Position numbers and translations under genes: made by a program
Origin: Eleginops maclovinus
Lineage: Eukaryota; Chordata; Actinopteri; Perciformes; Eleginopidae
Assembly (NCBI RefSeq): GCF_036324505.1
Contig: NC_086356.1
Coordinates: 15,733,244 to 15,797,243 of the forward strand
Length of the DNA: 64,000 nt
Direction of reading: 5' to 3'
The notes under the pieces: generated by a model
Database searches by the model: none
What the model saw: the letters and a program-made list of their open reading frames with translations, nothing else
What the model was told of the DNA's origin: nothing
Shown: piece after piece, positions 45,008 to 64,000 of the stretch
Position numbering within the stretch: the first letter of the stretch is position 1
How the letters are laid out: the number at the start of each line of letters is the position of its first letter

Positions 45008-45385
45008 TCATGGAATAGTTCACCATTTTAAGAACTAAGCTTTCTTTTTGAGAGTTGAGAGTGGAAAGTTGGTAATACACTCTTTTCTGTTAAACAACCA
45101 GGAGATGGTTAGCTTAGCTTAGCATGTGAACAGAGGGGAAACAGCTTACTTGTTTTCTGTCCTAAGGGAAAAAAGATCTTAACCGCTATAGCTTACTAAT
45201 AAACCCAAAATAGTTCCGCATGTAACCCCCTATAAAATCACAACTTGTTATTTTATCACTTCAGTTTTTGTACGGATTGTTATAATTACATATGTGTTAA
45301 TTAGTAAGCGTATGAGGTGCTTTTCTTTAATTTTGATGACCACCAGGCTAGCTGTTTCCTCCCGTAAACAGTCTGTATGCTAAGA
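45008..45385. repeat. Fish interspersed repeat with internal inverted arms
   Basis: Starts with atggaatagttcaccatttt and includes ggttagcttagcttagcatg (about 45107-45126). The far end at about 45350-45382 carries the imperfect reverse complement (ctagctgtttcctcccg, ctgtatgctaag). Related fragments are at 34533-34700 and, inverted, at 59123-59166. Confidence 0.6.
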
Positions 45386-45892
45386 CAAACCAGACATGAT
45401 GGTGTTATTGATCTTATTTACTCAATTAATGAATTCACTGATATGTTTTAGCATTGAGGACATAGAATGTGGTAATGTTACAGTATATGGGACTGCATTA
45501 TATTAATTCAGTTTGGTATTTCTAATATCCTACTCCCAAAAAAGATGGAAGACCTATAATTATAATGTGGTCCAATACAACACCACTTTTACCGGAATAA
45601 GAAACATATAATTGACACTTAATACATTTGAGGCAATGTCACCAAAATCTGAACATTATGGGTTTTGGAAAACGAATTGGACTGCATTAGATTGTGTACC
45701 TAATAGAGTGGGCTCTAACTTGTACATTTATTTAAAACCAAAGAAGTCAAATCATCACCGACTGTTTACAAATTATATTTATTTATTTTTTCAGAGAGTT
45801 TAAGCCTCACATTTAAGCTTTAGACAACATAAACTGCAGAAAAATGGCAGAAAAAAGCGAACAACATCACACGTAAATCGAGCCAACTTAAT

Positions 45893-46118
45893 CATTACTT
45901 TGACTAGAGTTTTATTTCTAACTGAGCGTAGTCTGGGTGCAGCTGTTTTAAGCGAAGAAGCCTTTCCATCACAGATTAGAGGGATCGTACTCAGGTCTGC
46001 ATTCTCAATCCAGATGTTCCAGTCAGGAGATGTAGGGTTTGAAGTGGCAGAAATATAGACCGAGAGGATGCCGTATGAACACTATTTCTGTGTCATGGGC
46101 AGGACCTGACCCTTGACT
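45893..46118 (-). other. cwc27: cwc27 3' UTR (predicted)
   Basis: On the minus strand, the first canonical AATAAA after the stop is at 45911-45916 (TTTATT on +). It is followed by the GT-rich acgtgtgatgttgttcgc, which suggests a short 3' UTR of about 225 nt. Further AATAAA motifs at about 45727-45787 are alternatives. Confidence 0.55.
45911..45916 (-). terminator. cwc27: cwc27 polyadenylation signal AATAAA
   Basis: Canonical hexamer on the minus strand about 200 nt after the stop, with a GT-rich downstream element. Confidence 0.55.
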
Positions 46119-56949
<10,831 letters not shown>

Positions 56950-58463
56950 CTGGAGAGACAAGAGAGGCATTACTACTGAAGCTACCTTTTTTTATTTCAC
57001 TTAATTAATAAATTGCTATGGTATCTTAATACAAATCATAAACTGAACAAAATACAACATGAACCTAGTTGGGCCGTGTGTAGAAAGATGAGGTTTCAAT
57101 TGGGACAAGCATTTCACAAACATCACAGACAGGAGACGTAAAGACAGGGAAAACAATGAGTTTATGCCATTTTTGGTTCAGATTAAAAGGACAAATAATC
57201 ACCTATTTACTTTTTTTCAACCAAAGTGTTCAAAATTGTGGATAACTTCTTATTTTATGGAGATGTGGTTATCTAATGGGTACATTCTGAGGCCTGTCTA
57301 CCTACTAGTTGATTAATACAACCAATCCTCCAAGACTCTTTATTATTGTTTAAAATGTAGGAAAAACATGTTCAGAACTAAATGGGTGGGATGAGAAGTG
57401 ATTGATTTGCCCCTGATGCAACAGGTTGACAACATTCGGGGAGATGAAATACCGCTGCTTCACATGATGTCCTGCAGGAGACAGACAAGGAGCTAAAAAA
57501 CATGCCAAATATGATCAGAGAAAAGATAAAAGGAAATTAAGCTGTGACACCTGATCCATCCTGCTGACAACCTTCACAAAGATGTAGTTGACCGAAGCCC
57601 CGACCTAGTGACCCCTCAATTTATCTTAGAGAATACCTAAAATCATGCTGCCTTCTGAACATGCAAGCTTCATGTAACTGATGTCAAAAAGTCAAGGAAA
57701 GAGCTCTTAACTCCTCAGCAGAGACACGTGAGCAAACAGTGTAAAAAAAATAGCCACTCGTTTTGAAAAATCCATCAACAACGAGTTTGATAAAATCATA
57801 TTTTTTAAAAGATTGAATCGCATTTTTTATAAAAACGTAAGCTCTAAACATTCACTGATTCAATCTTCTTTAAATGTTGATTTATTTAAACTCCCAAACC
57901 ATTATTTAACGTGAACATTTCCTGCTTTGGTTGAACAAAATTACATTTGGCACTTGTTTTAACGTCTCAATTGTTTCTGGTTTCATACGTTTTCTGTAAT
58001 TATAAACTCAATATCTTTGAGGTTGAATCGAACATGACATCTGAAAACATAACCATGAAATTGTGATGCTGTTGAAAGTTTTTTGAAATGATATGGACGA
58101 TATTGAGACAACAATCTATAATGAAAACATTGTTAGGTTTATCTTTAATGTAAAAGAAGACACGACAGCAGACTGCTATAAAGAAAAAGGTATAATATAT
58201 TCGTCTCGTCAAATGCAGGGTATGGGGCCCAGTGCAGATGGGGATTCTGGGAACAATTTTCCACCAAACTGTCCTCTGCAGTATGTGCAAAGCAGTGCCT
58301 CATCATGAAAGGAGAGACAATCAGCGTGCTGACATTGGTGCCTCATGCAGTAAATGTGCTCCTGTAAATCTCCCAGCTTAGACACACAGGCTGTGAAGTC
58401 ACAGAGTGGCAGACAGTGAGCACAGTCTGCTGCAGTGCAGTCTTTCCACGGCAAAATGTGATG

Positions 58464-58720
<257 letters not shown>

Positions 58721-60651
58721 ACAGCTTCTCCAAACTGTGCCTTTCCTGGCCTGGATGCTGGGACACATTCAGCTGCACCAAATAAATGATGTAACAGAGA
58801 AAACACTGAAGAACACTACCTGTCATTTAGAGCATAACAGATGCAATGTTATGAGTTTCTGTTAATGTGTATTTATTCAAATGGCTCTTTATTATGACCA
58901 GTAAAGTGCTTACCAAGATAAACTAATAAACTCTAAATTACAGAATAAATGCAACAGCATGAAACACGGGAAAAAATAAAACTCAGGAGACAGAAATGAC
59001 TGAAACAAACTTAGTTGATGTCCCATTGAAGTAAAATGAAGGCAAGTCTCTGTTCACTAAGCAGCTCTAAGGCGTTACTTTCAATGAGGTTTGGAGGTGT
59101 TTTTTCACCTTTGGAAAGTGTAAGGCTAGTCGTTTCCCTGTTTTTAGTTTTTATGCTAAGCTAACCTGTAGCCTCACATTTACCGGCCAGAAACTACATA
59201 AGGAGTACATTTTTCTAAAAAGCATATTTTTGGCATTGCAAATATAAAAAATTAAAAAACGTTCCCAAAAAGTTCACCTCAGGGAGAAAAGCGGCAACAA
59301 AAGTTTGGAGCGACTATCATTTATGTAAACCGTGCAATTATTCTTGTTTCTCTGCACTTTGGATACTGCAAATACTGAGCAATTACTGGAATTTCCAAAA
59401 CGCAGCTCTGGAAATCCAAGTGCAACATTTCCCCGGGTGTCAACATGGAAGTTTGCTCTGCTGCTCGAGGGGCAAACCTTTTTTCTCTTGATTTATGGGA
59501 CAACAACTGATCTCCCTCCATCTCTCCCCCAGTCACCTCTCCTACTCCCCCCCATCACTGCAGTCTGTGACATGCTAGATGCTGACTGATGACACCCTGA
59601 GGTCCTCCATACACACATCACCTTCTCCAGCTGTTGTCACTAACTACCATCTTTGAGTTTGATGGCCTTTCTAACTACATTCCTCCCCTCTCCTGTCACC
59701 TAGGCTCAAAAGAGCTACAAATCAAGACGCTGATGTTGTAGCAACCAAAAGCTGTTGTGGAGGGCAAACGCCTCTTTTATGGGATAAAAGGGCTCCCATT
59801 CTCTGTAAAACAATCATCAGTTTTTAAAAGAAGAAAGTGCCGAGCTGTGAGGCGACATTACGGCTCATAATCAATCAAAAACACATTAATATTTTGTCAG
59901 TTAGGGCTTTGAGGTCAACAGTGACTATCCATCTTTGACGCAATGGAAAAACTGTTTACATAAGGAAATAGAACAAAGCAGTCCTGTGAAAATAAGTAAC
60001 TTGTTGAAAAACTGTATATTGAGGAGACAAAAATAATCTTGATCACAGGTAATTGGCGTTTCAAATATCCCTCTGCTGCAGCATTTCTTTCATTCATTTC
60101 AAAGTCAACAATATGCAACAGGCAGCAGCGTAATAAAACACCAAGGGCACGCAGGCATAACCTGTATAATATCTAAGTGGGATACAGACTGCTGCCACAT
60201 CATTTAAGGTGGGTATTGAATGGACAGTGGTTTCAGAATGGCTCTCTTATTTTTGGCTGCGGTACCCAGCATTCATGCCAAGAAAGAGAAAACCAGACTA
60301 CAGGAACATGCTATAATTTATGTGATGAAAAGTGAAGGGAAAAAGGTGAATTATGAAGAGACAATTTAAGTCTCACTCCAATCAACGTCATGCATATGTG
60401 TGCGGCTGCTGCTGGTGGAGGATGAGGAGGAGGTGGATGAGGAACGGTCTTTACTGAATTAATGCGGAACTGTGATGGGATGGTCGAGAAATCACATCAC
60501 CAGTTATAGCAATATTACAGGAAGCGCTTTAGACCACTGCAGGGAAAAAACCCTAAGTGTATTCTATGTTTTTATTATTTTTATTCATGGGCTGGGTAAA
60601 AGACAGGAATAAAAAGAAGGTTACCGCCTTTCCCTGCTATAAGTATTATGG

Positions 60652-60659
60652 GTAATGTC
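60652..60659. repeat. Left target-site duplication of the 60660-61294 MITE
   Basis: GTAATGTC, identical to 61295-61302. Confidence 0.88.
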
Positions 60660-61294
60660 CAGAGTTGGGTGTAACGCGTTACAAAAGTAACGGAGTTACA
60701 GTAATGTATTACTTTTAGCTGTAACGCAGTAATATAACGCATTACTTCTGAAATGTGGGTAATATAATACCTGTTACAATTCTCAGTAATGCAGTTACAA
60801 CACATTTTAACCTGAAATGATGTGGGGTTTTGTTTCTAAGAAATCACAAACATCGCGAGACATTCTGACTCCAGAGGAATAATTGTTCAGGTAGAATAGT
60901 AACTCAGTAAGCCTGTTTACTATTGGTTAAGAGAGCTGCAGAAACAGATTCGTGATTGACAGCTGCTTGCTCGCAATGCAGAGCTGCAGGCTCGCAATGC
61001 GGATGTGAGTTACCGGTATCACATATTATTCAGCCCACTTAAACGGAGCATACATTTAATTTCAGCATACTGCTATAGATAGCTTTATTTATTGAGCTGC
61101 AATAAACTACATTTTAGTATTTAAAGCCAGACTTTAGAGGTTATTATGGTGAAAGTAACTCAAAGTAACGCAAAACTAGTGTAACGCATTACAGCTCAGA
61201 GACAGTAATAATGTAATGTAACGTATTACTTTAAAAAGACAGTAATAAGTAATATGTACTGTATTACATTTTGGAAGTAACTTCCCCATCACTG
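60660..61294. mobile_element. Non-autonomous hAT-type MITE (635 bp) with perfect 8-bp duplication
   Basis: Starts CAGAGTTGGGTGTAACGCGT and ends ...CCCCATCACTG; the interior is full of gtaacg/cattac words. Perfect 8-bp target duplication GTAATGTC at 60652-60659 and 61295-61302. There is no coding capacity. It belongs to the CAGAGTTGGG...AACGCGTTAC hAT family widespread in fish and other vertebrates. Confidence 0.88.
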
Positions 61295-61302
61295 GTAATG
61301 TC
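61295..61302. repeat. Right target-site duplication of the 60660-61294 MITE
   Basis: GTAATGTC, identical to 60652-60659. Confidence 0.88.
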
Positions 61303-64000
61303 ACAGATGTGGGTCAGTAGCTGCGATTATGCCATAGCTTGATAAATAGCAAAAGTGGGGGAATGAATAGAGGTAAAAAAAAAACAGCATTTTAGCCTGA
61401 CACATATTACAAATATCATATTAGCGGTTAACCATTCTAACCAAACTACAAAAGGATTATGGCAACTGTTGTCAAAACCTCAACATTTTGAATATCTTTT
61501 TCCAAAATGTTCTCTTTTTGTAGGTGTATTGCTATATTATATGCTGACAGTATAGACAACATTACTGGACGAAATACCACCAGAAACAAGTAAAAACTAC
61601 AATGGCACAGAGCGCAGACCTCGGCCAAGGCCAAAAGTGCATCATCATGACCCCTTGAAGCTCCCATTTCCCTACTCAGGAAGTCTTATTAGGTTGAATT
61701 GTGGAAGCTTAAAAGAATATGTGTTGTATTTTAATGCTAAGAGCATTTAAAGAAGACATTAATATCTATTTTGTGTTGTAGTTCTGACCAAAATGGACAT
61801 TCATGTGAATTTTTTTTCCTATACCTCTTGAATGCAACATGAATGCCAACGAAAGCAAAACATATTTTGTGTTCCTTTCCCTGATTATTATTGGCTCTAA
61901 AATCTAATGCTTTCTTACTAGGGACATGCCCTTTTTTAATAAAAAAAACTTGCATGTAGTTTTTCCTCAATCATACTGAATTTGGGGAATATACATAGGA
62001 CGTTCTAATAGTTCATATATGAAGCCCTTCAACATAAAAGGCATCATGAACGCTTTTTTCTCGAGTAACTAAAGAAGGCACTCGGCATACTGGGTTGGTG
62101 GTTCTTCATTTAATTTATTTTTGAGTAGTATATTTACTTTAGTGGATAACTGCTCTTTGACTTGCAGGTCACTTCAAATGAAGTCAAGTTTGTTCCCGCA
62201 GGACCATTGTGGTGGATTTATGGCCAAAGCGAGGCGCCACCTTTGGCTTTGATCACCACAGTTTGCACAAGCTGTCTGCAGAAATCTTCAAACAGTTAAC
62301 GCACACAAATTTGCCTCACACTCACATTACACAGGTCCTACTGGTTATGTCAACCACTTGATATTTAATGTATTAAAAAAAAAAAATCTGTATTCAAATT
62401 AGTAGAAGTTGAAATTAGTCGGCAGATCTTGGCATTTTTAAGAACTGATTCCATTTAATGACTTATTTAAATAGCTATAATTGTTACAAACTAAATTTCA
62501 TTATTCTCTAGTTACAGTTTTGTACCCGTTTAGATTTCCAGATTTATTTTGTTTTATGAGATAGGTCACTAAAAGAAATCCAAAGTTCTAAGACATCATC
62601 TACATCTCTGAAATGTTTTAAAGGCTTAGCTGAATGATTGAGGAATTAGAAAACCATAAAAATAAATGCTAGTTGCAGCCCTTACACTGACCAGTTTGAG
62701 AAGCATGCGAGTAAATTAGACGAGATGTCGACTTTCACAGAGAGGTCAGAGCAAGGAAATAATGTGAGCTTTGAGGGACGACAGTGTCAATACGAGCCCT
62801 AAATGTGCGTGTGCAGCTCTAAATGCTGCACAGCTTCTCTAGTGGGATCAGATGAAACGAGCCCTCACCACAGTGTGTTTCTGTGGCTGAGCTCAGCTTC
62901 AAGATATACAGCATTTCAGCAGACATCCGTCTCCCCTGCAGTGGCCATTGGCCCATGACATCTATTGGAATTAACTTTTGCTTCCAACACACAAATGTAA
63001 TGAGGAACTCTCAAAGGAAACTCCTGCCTCTGGCTAAGCTGCCAGAGAAGCACAACACAAAGGTCCCCTGGCAGAGTAAAAATACCTTGTAAGATAATGG
63101 AGCAGCTTAGGCTAGTTGCCACTTGGTATAACAATGCAGCGCTGTTGCAGACTCAACATTAGAGTTTATAACTGGATCTATTAAGAGAAGGCCCCGTTCT
63201 GCTGAGGGGTGTTTATAGAAATGGCTATGTAGATATCACTGAGATCAACACATTGTGTCAGACACACCAACAGAATCATAGCTAAACTTGGTTTGAAAGT
63301 ACAATATAGTGATAGTATGTTGTACTCTTTTACTTAAAATCTTGAACCAATCAGTTGGACGTCAAGAGTGGGCTCAGTGTCTGTGTTTGAAAAAAAAAAA
63401 AAAGCCACAGTGTTTGAGCAACAAAAGCTCATCAAGGTTTTCAGTAAATGTTGGCTGATGGTAATCCCAGAACCCCACACGAACTATATTGTTTGGTTTC
63501 ACAATATACACACAACCTCAAACTAACCTCTGTGTCTGAGCAGCTTTTGTAATTTTCAAAAAACATGGAGAAAAATCCAAAGATTGACAGCATTATGACA
63601 GACTGCAGTGTGGTGGAGACCGGAGGAGGTTTTGAGGGCAGATTTTTACAGACTCACATTGGCCAAAGCTGCAAACTAACAAACACACAAAGAGTTTGAT
63701 GTGCAACTATGGCGGCCACTCAACAATTTTCACCCACGCATTTTTCTGTGAGCTCTAACACAAAAATGCAGACCCTCGGAGGGGGGAAGAAATAGACGTC
63801 TGCAACTAATTGACAAAATCAGAGGGTTGCCTGTCTTAGTGTCCATTAGCAGAGAATGTAGCGCAGACCACCCTCTTAGACTGTTCACACTCAGCGCTTT
63901 GTGCTGAGAGAGGCCTTTTCCAAGCACCTAGTTGTGGTGAGGTACATGTAGAGTATATTATCATCCACCAATAAATTCACAGCATAATGAGTAACAGTAA

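Larger units (their letters stand above)
36046..45890. other. Intergenic region between convergent adamts6 and cwc27
   Basis: About 9.8 kb with no gene recognised. The longest frames (127 aa at 38081-38464 minus, 124 aa or less elsewhere) resemble no family. It contains a degenerate interspersed repeat (39832-40320), a (TTA)n tract (40081-40101) and the inverted-arm repeat at 45008-45385. Sequence around 41030-41340, with the phrase aacaagatggcg, looks like another old dispersed element, but I could not define its ends. Confidence 0.7.

Noticed and set aside
60405..60450. Acidic coding-like run (gaggatgaggaggaggtgga) as a possible cwc27 exon
   Set aside because: The acidic reading is on the + strand, whereas cwc27 is on the minus strand, and no splice sites frame it.

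Overview
The window looks like teleost genomic DNA, most likely from a percomorph fish. The reasons are small exons separated by introns of 80 bp to about 10 kb with GT/AG borders, many long (CA)n tracts, and several dispersed repeat families that I recognise from fish genomes. It contains parts of two conserved host genes and one nearly complete DNA transposon. No bacterial-type gene, operon or CRISPR is present.

Region 1 (1-36,050, + strand) is the 3' part of adamts6. Fifteen coding exons between 3403 and 33372 join in frame into 660 C-terminal residues: disintegrin-like module, central thrombospondin type-1 repeat (TSR), Cys-rich domain, spacer, four more TSRs and a PLAC domain. A 3' UTR of about 2.65 kb follows. 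The signal peptide, propeptide and catalytic domain lie upstream of the window. The introns hold MITEs, microsatellites, a 12-bp minisatellite and a degenerate tandem repeat.

Region 2 (about 36,050-45,890) is the intergenic space between two convergent genes. It contains only dispersed repeats.

Region 3 (45,890-64,000, - strand) is the 3' end of cwc27, which encodes a spliceosomal cyclophilin-like protein. Three coding exons give its last 125 residues. Tail-to-tail adamts6/cwc27 is also the human arrangement, and this supports both names.

The most notable object is a 4,372-bp hAT transposon (49,039-53,410) inside the last cwc27 intron, antisense to that gene. It has a perfect 8-bp target-site duplication, 13-bp terminal inverted repeats with one mismatch, and a two-exon transposase (about 839 aa) with no stops or frameshifts and with the expected D, D, CxxH and E motifs. 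It sits inside an older Harbinger-like element, which in turn abuts a second MITE with a TAA duplication. Two further non-autonomous hAT-type insertions with 8-bp duplications (7787-8197 and 60660-61294) occur in the window. I found no evidence for a wholly new biological system. The intact and apparently recent hAT element is the item most worth following up.
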